Shown: positions 54,078 through 63,352, numbered from the stretch's first letter. The stretch is 64,000 nucleotides of DNA from Micromonospora sp. NBC_01699 (GCF_036250065.1 NZ_CP109199.1:4526001-4590000); one strand, 5' to 3'. Notes: a model not told the origin generated them from the sequence alone. Numbers and translations: made by a program.

Positions 54078-54947
54078 GTGATCTCGGCACTCAACCGGCT
54101 CGTCGACCTCGTGGAGGAGCACCTCACCGAGGAGATCGACGTCGGCGGGTTCGCCACGGCGCTCGGCACGACCGAGTACCACCTGCGTCGGATGTTCTCG
54201 TCGCTGGCCGGCATGCCGCTCTCGGAATACGTACGCCGACGTCGCATGACCGTCGCCGCCGCCGACGTCATCAGCACCGGGGACGACCTGCTCGGCATCG
54301 CCGTACGACACGGATACGGCTCCGGCGAGGCGTTCGGGCGCGCGTTCCGGGCCGTCCACGGCGCCGGCCCCGGCGACGTACGCCGCGACGGTGGCCCCCT
54401 ACGCACACAACCACAGCTCAGGTTCCGCCTGACCGTCGAAGGGAGCACCCCCATGGACACCCGCGTCATCGACCGCCCCGCGTTCCGGCTCGTCGGACAC
54501 GCGACCAGGGCGCCCCTGCTCCACCACGGCGTCAACTCGCACATCCACCGGCACATCACCTCACTGCCGTCGGAGGAGCATCTCCGGTTGAAGGAGCTGG
54601 GCAACACCGAACCGGCCGGGCTGCTCGCGGTCAGCGACGACCTCGACCCCGACCGCACCGAAGGCAGCGAACTGACCTACCTGCACGGAGTCGCCACCTC
54701 CTACGACACACCGACTGTCGACGACCTCGACACCATCGAGGTTCCCGCCGGCACCTGGGCGGTCTTCCGTACCACCGGCCCCTACCCCGGCGCCGTACAG
54801 GAGACCTGGGCCGCGACCGCGACCGAGTGGTTCCCCTCCAACCGGTGGCGCCTGCGGCCGGGCCCGGAAATCGTCGCCGTGATCGAACGCGAAGCCGACT
54901 TCAGCACCGCCACCTGCGAGTTGTGGCTCCCGGTCGAACCGACCTGA
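54078..54947 (+). CDS. AraC-family regulator with GyrI-like effector-binding domain
   Basis: 289 residues from a GTG at 54078, with AAAGGAGG about five bases upstream. Residues about 1-100 are an AraC double HTH (EEIDVGGFATALGTTEYHLRRMF, LSEYVRRRRMTVAA, GIAVRHGYGSGEAFGRAFRAVHG). Residues about 120-289 match the GyrI-like/effector-binding domain (RPAFRLVGHATR, TYLHGVAT, IEVPAGTWAVFRTTGPYP, ELWLPVEPT), which binds small hydrophobic or cationic compounds. It is a likely multidrug-type sensor. Its target is not clear. It is intact among broken neighbours. Confidence 0.88.
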   Translation: MISALNRLVDLVEEHLTEEIDVGGFATALGTTEYHLRRMFSSLAGMPLSEYVRRRRMTVAAADVISTGDDLLGIAVRHGYGSGEAFGRAFRAVHGAGPGDVRRDGGPLRTQPQLRFRLTVEGSTPMDTRVIDRPAFRLVGHATRAPLLHHGVNSHIHRHITSLPSEEHLRLKELGNTEPAGLLAVSDDLDPDRTEGSELTYLHGVATSYDTPTVDDLDTIEVPAGTWAVFRTTGPYPGAVQETWAATATEWFPSNRWRLRPGPEIVAVIEREADFSTATCELWLPVEPT

Positions 54948-55176
54948 CCGGTACCACCGACACGTCGACTACACCGGGTAACCGGCCCGGCCACCCCACC
55001 TCCCGCACCGGGGCGGCCGGGCGGCGTCGAAGGGTGAACCGCCGCTGATCCGGCGGCTCGGCCGCACGGGCCCGGTCGAAAACGATCAGGAATGAAGAAG
55101 CGTCACCCCGGGCGCGGGTCGTAGGTTGCTTCAGGAGGGCATCCACGCCCTGTGACCCGCGAGAAGAGGAAATTCC
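54948..55176. other. Intergenic region
   Basis: 229 bases between the AraC and VOC genes, both on the plus strand. No gene or clear terminator was recognised. Confidence 0.4.
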
Positions 55177-55515
55177 GTGACTGGCGCCGCGCAAACGATC
55201 ATTATCCCGGTGAGTGACCTCGACAGAGCCAAATCCGTGTACGCGACCCTGCTCGGCGTCGCCCCGGTCGTCGACGCGCCCTACTACGTCCAGTACGAGG
55301 TCGATGGACAGAAAGTCGGCCTGGACCCCAACGGACACAAGAAGGGCATGACCGCGCCGGTCCCCTACTGGAAGGTCCCGGACGTGGCGGCGGCGATCGC
55401 CGGTCTGGTCGAGGTGGGCGCCGAGGTGCTCCAGGACGCGACCGACGTCGGCGGCGGCATGTTGGTGGCGATGGTCAGGGACACCGACGGCAACATCATC
55501 GGCCTCACCCAGTAG
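55177..55515 (+). CDS. VOC superfamily (glyoxalase-like) protein
   Basis: 112 residues from a GTG at 55177, with AGAGGA upstream. A single VOC unit: IIIPVSDLDRAKSVYATLLGVAP at the start, KVPDVAAAIAGLVEVGAEV in the middle and VRDTDGNIIGLTQ at the end. Such small proteins dimerise and bind a metal or a hydrophobic ligand. Its substrate is unknown. It follows the AraC regulator on the same strand and could be under its control. Confidence 0.88.
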   Translation: MTGAAQTIIIPVSDLDRAKSVYATLLGVAPVVDAPYYVQYEVDGQKVGLDPNGHKKGMTAPVPYWKVPDVAAAIAGLVEVGAEVLQDATDVGGGMLVAMVRDTDGNIIGLTQ

Positions 55516-55528
55516 GCGCCGCTACCGA

Positions 55529-55756
55529 TCAAGCGACCTCGTACGGGCCCCAGATGATCCACCTGCCGGCGTGCCAGGTCCAACCGCTCGCCCCCATCGG
55601 AATGTAACTGGGCAACGCTTCGATGCATTGGATCTCGGTGGCGAACTCGGCGAAGATGCGGAGCCGCTTGTTGGCCTCGGCGGGCGCGGCGATGAACAGC
55701 GTGACGACGAGCGTGGCCATGGCGGCCAGGGCGGCAGCGGTACGACCGATTCTCAC
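55529..55756 (-). CDS. Small secreted protein
   Basis: 75 residues. A clear signal peptide (RTAAALAAMATLVVTLFIAAPAEA, split here as ALAAMATLVVTLFIA with an AEA cleavage site) leaves a mature part of about 45 residues that is rich in Trp (GWTWHAGRWIIWGPY) with a single Cys. I do not recognise the family. No processing enzyme or exporter is adjacent. Confidence 0.6.
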   Translation of the reverse strand: MRIGRTAAALAAMATLVVTLFIAAPAEANKRLRIFAEFATEIQCIEALPSYIPMGASGWTWHAGRWIIWGPYEVA

Positions 55757-55833
55757 GCATCGACGGTAAGTGATCGATCCGAAACGGTGACAGCGGCGGT
55801 TGTCCCACTTTCCGGCTCACGTAGGTTGGCACT

Positions 55834-56117
55834 GTGGCGACTTATTGGACCCTGGGGTGCGACGCCGACGATCCCCAGCGGATAGCTGCCTTCTGGGCGC
55901 TTGCCCTGGGATACGTCAAGGAGGCCGGGTTCGATGAGCCCGACGCGGCGTCCATCGTCGATCCGGACGGCACAGGCCCCGCCATCGGTTTCCTGAGGGT
56001 GCCCGAGGGGAAATCCGCTAAGAACCGGATGCACGTCGACGTCCGGGTAGCGGGTCCGGGCCCCTGGGACACGTCGTCATGCAGGACCCCGAGGGCAACG
56101 AGTTCTGCGTCGCCTGA
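55834..56117 (+). pseudogene. VOC (glyoxalase-like) gene with internal out-of-frame deletion
   Basis: From the GTG at 55834 the reading is normal for a VOC protein (ATYWTLGCDADDPQRIAAFW, FLRVPEGKSAKNRMHVDVRV). After AGPGPW the frame is lost, but GHVVMQDPEGNEFCVA with its TGA at 56115-56117 follows at once in another frame. Comparison with the intact relative at 11617-12051 shows that about 25-30 residues are missing at the junction near 56062. It is inactive. Confidence 0.8.
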
Positions 56118-56147
56118 GGCCGCGACGGGGCGCGAGTGCGGCCCCAC

Positions 56148-56492
56148 CTACAGGTGCCGTAGCCGCACCGGGCAGGCGAGACGCGCAAGCGCGGCGAGCA
56201 TGAGACCGGCGTTGCCGTTGCTCAGCCTGCCGCGGTTCGCGGCCGGTTCGTACCGGGCCGCCATGCGACGAAGCAGCCGAAGGCGACGCGCGGTCCTCTC
56301 CTGCACCGCGACGGCCGGGTCGTCCTCGGCATCGCTGCGCAACCGATCGCTCAACTCCTTCTCGATGTACGCCAGCACCCGGGCAAGGTGGGGATCAACC
56401 TCGGCTGCGTGAAGCAGGCGCACGGTCTCGGCCGACATCATCAGCTTCGGCACACCAGCTTGCTCACGGAGGGTTACGTCGCTCGCACTCAT
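56148..56492 (-). CDS. Hypothetical helical protein
   Basis: 114 residues, mainly charged helices (LARVLAYIEKELSDRLRSDAEDD, RRLRLLRRMAARYEP). No signal peptide, membrane segment or known domain. Codon use is normal. The start ATG at 56492 has no strong ribosome binding site. Function not known. Confidence 0.55.
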   Translation of the reverse strand: MSASDVTLREQAGVPKLMMSAETVRLLHAAEVDPHLARVLAYIEKELSDRLRSDAEDDPAVAVQERTARRLRLLRRMAARYEPAANRGRLSNGNAGLMLAALARLACPVRLRHL

Positions 56493-57185
56493 CTCGCAAC
56501 GGTAGTGCGGGCTGCCGTGAGCGGACAGGGCCCGGTCATCGGCCTCTTCCCGCCCCGATGTTCACGATCCGCGTCGATCGGCCGACTCGACCTTGTCCGT
56601 CCCGCCGCCGGATCTGGCCTGACGATCCGGCAGCCCAGCCCGAGCAGCGCCGGCCGGTCGGACCCGTCGCCGCCGGCAGGCGTCCACCACAGCACGGACG
56701 GACGAACCGCACTGCCCTGGTCGCCGTCGCCGCCGGCCGCTCGACGGGTTGATGCCCGCAACGTCCGCTCGTACCGTTGCGGAATCGCTGGTCAGGGCGG
56801 CTCCCCCCGTGGCCGCCCTGACCAGCTCTTTCGGGATCGGGCTGGTCGAGCCTCAACGCGCCGGGCACGCCGTCCTGACCGGCCCACCTCGGCGAACCGC
56901 GCCATGGTGACGGTCCCCGGGCAACGGCATCCGCTCCCCCTCGACGTCAACGCCCGGCGCCCGCGTCGGTGGCGCTCGCGACGGCGACGCACGCTCCGTC
57001 GGGTGTGGAGCACGAGCCGGATCGCGTACGATCAGCGACCGCTCGTGGCCGAGCGCGGCGACCCGGCCGACGACCCGGCTGCCCACTCCCCGGTCGTGCC
57101 GGTGCCCGCGAGGACCCCTTCGCCACCGATTCGATCGCGCCACGATCGCCGGGAACCGGATCGCCGTTCGCGTCGTCTGACCGGC
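56493..57185. other. Non-coding stretch with no recognised gene
   Basis: About 690 bases in which only Arg/Pro-rich frames of the kind produced by high GC are found on both strands. No intact gene or recognisable fragment was identified apart from the hairpin at 56787-56826. It may be another decayed locus. Confidence 0.45.
56787..56826. terminator. Strong inverted repeat, probable terminator
   Basis: GCTGGTCAGGGCGGC (56787-56801) pairs perfectly with GCCGCCCTGACCAGC (56812-56826), giving a 15-base stem and 10-base loop, followed by TCTTT on the plus strand. No intact plus-strand gene lies directly upstream, so the gene it once served may be lost. Confidence 0.65.
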
Positions 57186-58067
57186 ATGACGACACGGAGA
57201 TCCCGTCTGGGCCTGGCGGCAACCGCACCGGCACTGCTGCTGCTGACCGCTTGCGGCCCCCAGTCGAGCGTTGGAAGCCCGCCTCCGGCGGAAGTGGCGT
57301 CCCTGGACGCCGACGCCGTTGTGCTGCGGATCGACTACACCGGCGGCTACGTCCCGGTCGAGACGATCCCGAGCCGTTTGCCGGTGGTGTCGATCTACGG
57401 CGACGGCCGGGTGATCACCCAGGGGCCGGTGACGCTCATCTATCCCGGCCCTGCGCTACCCAATCTGCTACAGACGGTGATCTCAGCCGAAGACGTGCAG
57501 ACGCTGGTCAAGAAGGCGCAGGACGCGGGTGTCGGCACCGCCGCCGACGTCGGCCAGCCCCCGGTCGCCGACGTGCAGAACACCCGGTTCACGTTGGCCA
57601 CCCCCGAGGGCACCAAGACGTTGGAGGTGGTCGCGCTCGGCATGGAGGACGTCGGCGGCCTGACCGACGCGCAGAAGACGGCCCGCAAGAAGCTCTCCGA
57701 CCTGGTCAACGAGTTGAACGACGTACGAGCCACGCTCGGTGCCGACCGGGTCACGGAGCCGGAAACCTACTCGCCGACGGCGATCGCGGCGATCGCGACA
57801 CCGCACGTGGCGCAGCCCGACCCGGCGCTGCCGGCCCAGCCCGCCGTGGCCTGGCCGGGGCCGGCCCTGCCGGGCGACAGGCTCAACGCCAGCGTCGACG
57901 TCGGCTGCGTGCTGGCCGCCGGCGACGAGGCGAGCAAGGTGATCGGCGCGGCTCAGAAGGCCAACAGCGACACGCCGTGGGAATCAGCCGGCAAGCGGTG
58001 GAAGATCGCGTTCCGGCCGCTGCTCCCCGAGGAAACCAGCTGCTCCGACCTGGCCAAGCAGGGCTAG
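57186..58067 (+). CDS. Secreted lipoprotein
   Basis: 293 residues. The signal peptide ends in the lipobox LLLLTAC near residue 20. The mature part starts with a Ser/Pro linker, then a beta-rich domain (VVLRIDYTGGYVPVETIPSRLP, VSIYGDGRVITQGPV), a helical part and two Cys near the C-terminus (VGCVLAAGDEA, ETSCSDLAK) that may form a disulfide. It should sit on the outer face of the membrane. I do not recognise a named family. A textbook terminator follows. Confidence 0.75.
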   Translation: MTTRRSRLGLAATAPALLLLTACGPQSSVGSPPPAEVASLDADAVVLRIDYTGGYVPVETIPSRLPVVSIYGDGRVITQGPVTLIYPGPALPNLLQTVISAEDVQTLVKKAQDAGVGTAADVGQPPVADVQNTRFTLATPEGTKTLEVVALGMEDVGGLTDAQKTARKKLSDLVNELNDVRATLGADRVTEPETYSPTAIAAIATPHVAQPDPALPAQPAVAWPGPALPGDRLNASVDVGCVLAAGDEASKVIGAAQKANSDTPWESAGKRWKIAFRPLLPEETSCSDLAKQG

Positions 58068-58080
58068 CACGCCGCCGACG

Positions 58081-58115
58081 AAGCTGTGGCGTCCCGTCGG
58101 GGCGCCACAGCTTTT
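58081..58115 (+). terminator. Intrinsic terminator of the lipoprotein gene
   Basis: AAGCTGTGGCG (58081-58091) pairs perfectly with CGCCACAGCTT (58103-58113), followed by TTTTGATT. It starts 14 bases after the stop codon. This is the clearest rho-independent terminator in the window. Confidence 0.85.
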
Positions 58116-58209
58116 GATTGTGCACATCGGACATTGGCCGGTGGCATCGCGCCTGCACGAGGACGGGGCCCACCGCCGGCGCAGGTCGACGGCGGGCCCC
58201 GGCCGAGGG

Positions 58210-58949
58210 TCAGTATCGGGGGAACTCACCCCACTGCCTGACGGCGTACGACTCACCGTGCCGCTCGATCTCGACGGCGGAGTGACCGCTGAAGTGCGCC
58301 GGCAGCACCAGCGCCCGGGTGTCTGCCGCCCAGTCGAGCAGACGGCGTCGGGTGGTCGCCGCCCGGGACGGGTCCTCGCAGAAGCAACTGCTGTGCTCGT
58401 GCCGTTGCAGTTGCAGCGGGCTGTGGACGATGTCGCCGGCGAACAGCGCCCGGTCGCCGCCGGACTCCAGCTTGATCACCGCGTGGCCGGGCGTGTGCCC
58501 GGGTGCGGCTTCCAGCCGCAGGTTGCCGTCGATCGGGTACGTGTCCTCCCACAGTCGAACCTGCCCGGCGGCGTGTACGGGAGCGATGCTGTCGTCGTAC
58601 GCGTTCTCGTTGACACTGCCGGCGATGCCGGGGTTGTTCGCGGGGTTCCAGTGGTGGAAGTCGGCGGCCGGCATCAGGTAGGTCGCATTCGGGAACGTCG
58701 GCAGCCACTGCCCGTCGACGAGCCGGGCTCGGGCGAGGGCGTCCAACACCTCGGGCGAGGCGTTGACGGCCTGGCCCTGGTCCAGCCGCGAGTAGTACGA
58801 GACGCTCACGCCGGCCAGCAGGGCCAGCTCCTCCCGGCGTAGCCCTCGTACCCGGCGGCGGTCACCGAAGGTAGCTACCCCGGTGTCCCCGGCCGCAACT
58901 GGGAGCGTCGGGCCTGGAGGAAGTCACCGAGCTGTCGTTTCGCGTCCAT
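58210..58949 (-). pseudogene. Chimeric remnant: XRE regulator N-terminus fused to a truncated MBL-fold hydrolase
   Basis: From the ATG at 58949 the reading is an XRE/MmyB-like regulator (DAKRQLGDFLQARRSQLRP). A frameshift near 58880 breaks it, and the other frame continues with DRRRVRGLRREELALLAGV, SVSYYSRLDQGQ and NASPEVLDALARA. Near 58725 this joins in frame to an MBL-fold hydrolase (RLVDGQWLPTFPNATYLMP, APGHTPGHAVI, LFAGDIVHSPLQL, LVLPAHFSGH) that runs to 58210. The MBL part lacks its N-terminal third, including the HxHxDH metal site. An open frame of 199 residues from GTG 58809 remains, but neither half can work normally. Confidence 0.8.
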
Positions 58950-59053
58950 GACTCACAGTATTGCGAGCCGTTCCATCCCCAACCACATCCTGCTGGGGAT
59001 AGGCACCGCAGGGCGGGGCCGCTGTCGGAGCAGTGCCGACGTCGGCGAGGCGG

Positions 59054-60097
59054 TCATGCTGGCATGCGTCGGTTGGGGGTCCGGGCCCACCAGGTCAGGC
59101 AGCGCCAGATCCATTCCAGTGGCCCGTACCGGTGTCGGGCCAGCCAGTAGCGGCTGAAGAGGGCCTGGCTGGCCAGGATCGCGGCGGCCAGCAGGAGCAT
59201 GCGGCCGTAGTGGGCGGATTGGTACAGCCCGAGCAGTGGTCCGGCGGCCGCCGCGATCAGGGTGGCGCCGACGTAGTTGGTCAGGGCCATGCGGCCCAGC
59301 GGCGCCAGGACCCGCTCGACCACGGTCCCGACCCGGGTGCCGAGCAGGAGGAGCAGACCGGTGCCGTAGGCGGTGGCGCCGAGCAGTCCGGCGATCGCCG
59401 CGGCGATCTCCCCGTTCGGGGTGGTGTAGGTGGCCGCCTGCCAGGCGGTGGCCGAGATCGCCGCCGCAGCGGAGAGGCAGAACAGCACCGCTGTCTGCGT
59501 GCGGCGCCGGGGCAGGGTCTCCACGATGCCGTAGCGCACCGCGGTCATTCCGAGCAGGAACAGTCCGGGAATGAGCAGCAGTCCGCCGCCGAGAAGGATG
59601 CCGGCGACGAGCGCGACGCCGGCCATCGGGGCAATGATCCACCGGGGCAGCCAGGACGCGGGCAGCAGGACCAGGACCCCGAAGATCGCGTACGGAAGCA
59701 GCGCCTCTCCGCCGTGGAGTTGCTGGTGGGCGATGCCCAGGACGCCCAGCACGGCGAGCCTGCGCAGCAGCACCAGCCGCGGGCGGCGGGATCGGGCGGC
59801 GGCGGTGTCGAGGAACAGTGCGAAGCCGACGCCGAACAGGAAGGAGAAGATGGGGAAGAACCGGCCCTGGACGGTGTATTCGAGCACCTCGACGGCGAAG
59901 TAGCGGCCACCCGATGACGGACCGGACGGCATTCGGATGGTGACGATTCCCCACGGGATGTTCACCAGCAGGATGCCGGCCAGGGCGAAGCCCCGTAGGG
60001 CATCGAGGGCGGCGATGCGAGGGGGCGATCCGGGCGTGCTCGTCGGCACGGTGACGTCGGGTTCGGCGGTGTTCGAATCGGCCACTGTCGGGGTCAT
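59054..60097 (-). CDS. DUF418 family membrane protein
   Basis: 347 residues. The N-terminus has RIAALDALRGFALAGILLVNI, the DUF418 opening motif, then FFPIFSFLFGVGFALF and, near the C-terminus, PLGRMALTNYVGATL and GPLEWIWRCLTW. About nine membrane segments. Members are annotated as YeiB-like; the function is not established. It lies downstream of the response regulator on the same strand with a 120-base gap, so it might be part of, or controlled by, that system. Confidence 0.88.
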   Translation of the reverse strand: MTPTVADSNTAEPDVTVPTSTPGSPPRIAALDALRGFALAGILLVNIPWGIVTIRMPSGPSSGGRYFAVEVLEYTVQGRFFPIFSFLFGVGFALFLDTAAARSRRPRLVLLRRLAVLGVLGIAHQQLHGGEALLPYAIFGVLVLLPASWLPRWIIAPMAGVALVAGILLGGGLLLIPGLFLLGMTAVRYGIVETLPRRRTQTAVLFCLSAAAAISATAWQAATYTTPNGEIAAAIAGLLGATAYGTGLLLLLGTRVGTVVERVLAPLGRMALTNYVGATLIAAAAGPLLGLYQSAHYGRMLLLAAAILASQALFSRYWLARHRYGPLEWIWRCLTWWARTPNRRMPA

Positions 60098-60217
60098 GCG
60101 GTAGAGAATTCCGTCTGCCGGCCACGCTGCCCTCCGGCTGCGAGCCGACGCCGGCCCGGCGCTGAGATGAGATCGCGCGCGGCGGCCTCCCCCGAAAGGT
60201 GGAGAAGTCGTGCTGGG

Positions 60218-60868
60218 CTACCGGTCGTCGAGCAGGCCGGTGTGCCAGGCCCAGGAGGCGACCTCGACCCGGTTCCGCACACCGAGCTTCGCCTGCGCGG
60301 CGGCAAGATGCGTCTTGACGGTGGACACCGCGACAAACAGGTCCGCCGCGATCTCATGGTTGGTCCGGCCGCGTGCCACCGCCCGCACCACATCGGTCTC
60401 CCGGTCGGTCAGCGCCTGGACCGGCACCGTCGTCCGGGCCTGCGGTCGCTGCCGGAAGTGACGCAGCAGCCGCACCGTGACCTGGGGTGCCACCAGCGCA
60501 TCGCCGCGTACGGCCGCGCGGACGGCCTCGACCAGCAACGCGGGTCCGCAGTCCTTGAGCAGGAACCCGCTCGCGCCGAACTGGAGCGCGGTGTTGACGT
60601 ACTCGTCGACGTCGAACGTGGTGACGACGACAACCGCGATCGGGTCGGCGACGTCGGGGCCGGCGAGCAGCCGGGTCACCTCCAGCCCGTCCAGGCCCGG
60701 CATCCGTACGTCCAGCACGCACACGTCCGGACGCAACCGGCGGGCGGCGTCCACCGCGGCGAGGCCGTCGGCGACATCGGCCACCACGGTGATGTCCGGC
60801 TGGGCCTCCAGGATCATCCTGAACCCGACCCGGATCAGCTCCTGGTCGTCGGCGATCAACACACGCAT
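60218..60868 (-). CDS. NarL-type response regulator
   Basis: 216 residues. The receiver domain has the acidic pair in LIADDQELI, the phospho-acceptor Asp in CVLDVRMPG and the Lys in FLLKDCGP. The C-terminal LuxR HTH has LTDRETDVVRAVARG and VSTVKTHLAAAQAKLGV. All key residues are present. Its start is three bases after the histidine kinase stop, so the two form a pair. DNA targets are unknown; the DUF418 gene is a candidate. Confidence 0.92.
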   Translation of the reverse strand: MRVLIADDQELIRVGFRMILEAQPDITVVADVADGLAAVDAARRLRPDVCVLDVRMPGLDGLEVTRLLAGPDVADPIAVVVVTTFDVDEYVNTALQFGASGFLLKDCGPALLVEAVRAAVRGDALVAPQVTVRLLRHFRQRPQARTTVPVQALTDRETDVVRAVARGRTNHEIAADLFVAVSTVKTHLAAAQAKLGVRNRVEVASWAWHTGLLDDR

Positions 60869-60871
60869 GTC

Positions 60872-62059
60872 CTACTGCCCCGGATCCCGTAGCGGCACGT
60901 CGGCCATCACCTGCCATCCCCCGCCCGGTGTCCTGCCGGCCGAGAACCGTCCACCGAGCAACTGCACCCGCTCACGCATGCCGACCAGACCGTACCCCCC
61001 GCCGTACGTCTTCGGCTCCCCTGCGGGCCGGCCGTCGTCGGTGACCAGCACCTGCGCGATCCCGTCCTCGGCCCGTACCCCGACGGCGATCTCCCGCGCC
61101 CCGGCGGCGTGCCGACGCGCGTTGGTCACCGACTCCTGCACCAGGCGGAGCACGGAGGTCGCGACCTCTGCCGGTACGGGCTCGACGAGGTCCACCGCCA
61201 ACCGCACCGGTGTGCCACCCGTCGGAGACGCCGTGACGGCACGCAGATCGGCGGTCAGATCCGCGGTCCGGGTCAGCGGCGTACCGCTTCCACCACCGTC
61301 CGGGTCGCTGTCGCGCAGCGCGGCGACCATCCGGCGCATCGCGGACAACGCGTCGGTCCCGGCCCCCTCGATCGCGGGTAGCACCCGGGCCGGCGCGCCG
61401 GGATCGTTGCCCGCCACGGCCTGGGCCGCCTGTGCCTGCACCACCATTCCCCCGATGTGGTGTGCCACCACATCGTGCAGTTCCCGGGCCAGGCGCACCC
61501 GCTCGCGCTGCTGCGCCGCCACCACCGCCGCCCGCGTCGCGCGGGCCTGCTCGTCGTCGCGTTTGCGCAGGGACCGCCCGGCGGTGACCGACAGACCGGT
61601 CAGGATCACGGCTTGCAGCAGGAACGCCCATCCCAGGTCGCGAGGCGAGTCGGGGTCGCCGGGCCGGAGCACCTGCGCCCCGACGAAGCCGGCGACCAAC
61701 AGCCCGACGACGCCGACGGCGGTAGCGCCGGGAACCACCCGGACGACGGACACGACGACCGCCATCAGCGCGGCGACCTCGGCGAACAGCAGCGGCCCGC
61801 CAGCCGACAGGAGCACGGCATCGGACAGCCGCAACACCGTCGACCCGAGGAGCAGGACCACGGCGGCGGCGACGCCGACCCCTACCGGCCATCGGGGCGC
61901 CACCAACGCCAGGCCGGACATCACGGCGGCGCCGGGCAGCCCCCACCACTGGTCGAAGAAGGGCAGACCCCGCGCCGACTCCACGTCGGCCGCCATCAGT
62001 ATCACCAGCAGTACGGCCAGCGGCCACTGCCGGCGGGTCCACGCTCGCCAACCACGCAT
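60872..62059 (-). CDS. Membrane histidine kinase (HisKA_3 type)
   Basis: 395 residues from the ATG at 62059; a GTG at 62062 is also possible, and a longer frame to 62197 overlaps the next gene. Four to six membrane segments fill the first 160 residues. The dimerisation and phosphotransfer motif RVRLARELHDVVAHHIGG follows near residue 200, with the His in ELHDV. The ATPase domain has ESVTNARRHA and GYGLVGMRERV. Desk-type kinases of this class pair with NarL regulators like the one directly downstream. Confidence 0.92.
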   Translation of the reverse strand: MRGWRAWTRRQWPLAVLLVILMAADVESARGLPFFDQWWGLPGAAVMSGLALVAPRWPVGVGVAAAVVLLLGSTVLRLSDAVLLSAGGPLLFAEVAALMAVVVSVVRVVPGATAVGVVGLLVAGFVGAQVLRPGDPDSPRDLGWAFLLQAVILTGLSVTAGRSLRKRDDEQARATRAAVVAAQQRERVRLARELHDVVAHHIGGMVVQAQAAQAVAGNDPGAPARVLPAIEGAGTDALSAMRRMVAALRDSDPDGGGSGTPLTRTADLTADLRAVTASPTGGTPVRLAVDLVEPVPAEVATSVLRLVQESVTNARRHAAGAREIAVGVRAEDGIAQVLVTDDGRPAGEPKTYGGGYGLVGMRERVQLLGGRFSAGRTPGGGWQVMADVPLRDPGQ

Positions 62060-62108
62060 CACGCCGTCACCACCACGTCTCTCGCCATTCGCCGGTCGGC
62101 CGGGGCGC

Positions 62109-62594
62109 TCACCGGGGCGCGTCGGGAACGTCCTGTACCCAACCGGATTGGCGCGGCCGGGGATTCCACGAGGCTCGGAAGTCCGGCCAGGCGTCAACGA
62201 GGTAGCGACCGAAGGGCAACCACCAGATCAGATCGTTCGTGACGATGATGACCACCGTACCGATCGGCCAGACGCCGGTGACGATCAGCCACGCCAGGCC
62301 CAGCGGCCCGAGGATCTTGCCGGCCAGCCCGACGGCGGCCGCCGGCCAGCCGTGTTCGGGCTGCCGGGCCACCTCCAGGTAGAGCAGACCGTACAGGCCG
62401 AGGACCATGCCGAGGCAGGCGAATAGCTGCGGCGAGTTCGACGGCGGCAGCCCGCTGAGGCGGAAGAACCACTGCGGATCGAGGACCGCGTAGCAACCCC
62501 AGGCGATGTTGTACGCCCCGGCCGCGACGAACGTCGCCCGGTGTAGCCGCCGTCGCCTCACGCGGCCCACCGCGCGCCGACCCCGGCCGACCAT
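62109..62594 (-). CDS. Small membrane protein
   Basis: About 161 residues; a GTG at 62561 may be the true start, which would remove an Arg-rich extension. Four hydrophobic segments (ATFVAAGAYNIAWGCYAVL, LFACLGMVLGLYGLLYLEV, AAAVGLAGKILGPLGLAWL, GTVVIIVTNDLIWWLPF). Conserved-looking aromatic and Asn residues in NDLIWWLPF suggest a real family, but no function is assigned. It sits 49 bases upstream of the histidine kinase on the same strand and may be cotranscribed with it. Confidence 0.7.
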   Translation of the reverse strand: MVGRGRRAVGRVRRRRLHRATFVAAGAYNIAWGCYAVLDPQWFFRLSGLPPSNSPQLFACLGMVLGLYGLLYLEVARQPEHGWPAAAVGLAGKILGPLGLAWLIVTGVWPIGTVVIIVTNDLIWWLPFGRYLVDAWPDFRASWNPRPRQSGWVQDVPDAPR

Positions 62595-62679
62595 CCGAGC
62601 CCACGGATGTCGCCCGGGCGCCCAAAACTCTTCGGAGGATGGATGTCCTGCTCCTTACCTCAAGACTTGCCGGTGGAGG

Positions 62680-63351
62680 TCAGTACGCGATTCCGATGAC
62701 GCGTCGGAACGTCTCGGGACGGTCGAGCACGTCGAGCATGTGGTGGGCGACATCGGCGCGGGCGATGAACATTCCGGCGCGGACGTTCTGCCCGTACGCC
62801 GTCCGGTAGCTCCGTTTCCACCGCCGGTCGAGCAGGCGGGGTGGGCGGGAGACGGTCCAGTCCAGTTCGCTGTCCCGCAGGACGTCCTCCATCAGGGCCA
62901 GGTCGCCGTAGTGCCTGCGGAACGCCGCCTTGGCCAGTGGCGCGGCCAGGTGTCGCATGAAGAACCCGTCGCCGGGGTTGTGCCTCGGCGGGTTCGGTCG
63001 CCCCGGCGACGGTACGGTACCGACCGACGCGGCGCTGACGACGACCACCCGTCGTACGCCGGTCGCCCGCATCGCCCGCACCAGCGCCCGGGTGCCCCGT
63101 GAGGCGACGCCCGCCTCGGCACCCGAGCGCGCCCCGAGCCCGGAGAGCACCGCGTCGGACCCGTCGACCGCGGCCCGCAGATCCACCGGACCGGCGGCCG
63201 AGAGATCAGCCGTGACGACGCGTACCGGCGTGTCGTGGGGCAGCCTTGCCGGATTCCGTACGACGGCGGTGACCTCGTGCCCGGCGGCGACGGCCTGGAC
63301 GAGAAGCTGGCTGCCGATGCCGCCGGTCGCCCCGACGATCGTGAGCTTCAC
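62680..63351 (-). CDS. NAD(P)-binding atypical SDR protein
   Basis: 223 residues from a GTG at 63351. The Rossmann motif KLTIVGATGGIGSQLL starts the protein. VTADLSAAGPVDL, VVVVSAASVGT and WTVSRPPRLLD fit the NAD(P)H-binding (SDR_a5-like) family. The catalytic Tyr-Lys pair of classical SDRs is not evident, as usual for this subgroup. It begins one base after the upstream stop, so it is coupled to the gene at 63353. Confidence 0.85.
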   Translation of the reverse strand: MKLTIVGATGGIGSQLLVQAVAAGHEVTAVVRNPARLPHDTPVRVVTADLSAAGPVDLRAAVDGSDAVLSGLGARSGAEAGVASRGTRALVRAMRATGVRRVVVVSAASVGTVPSPGRPNPPRHNPGDGFFMRHLAAPLAKAAFRRHYGDLALMEDVLRDSELDWTVSRPPRLLDRRWKRSYRTAYGQNVRAGMFIARADVAHHMLDVLDRPETFRRVIGIAY

Positions 63352-63352
63352 G

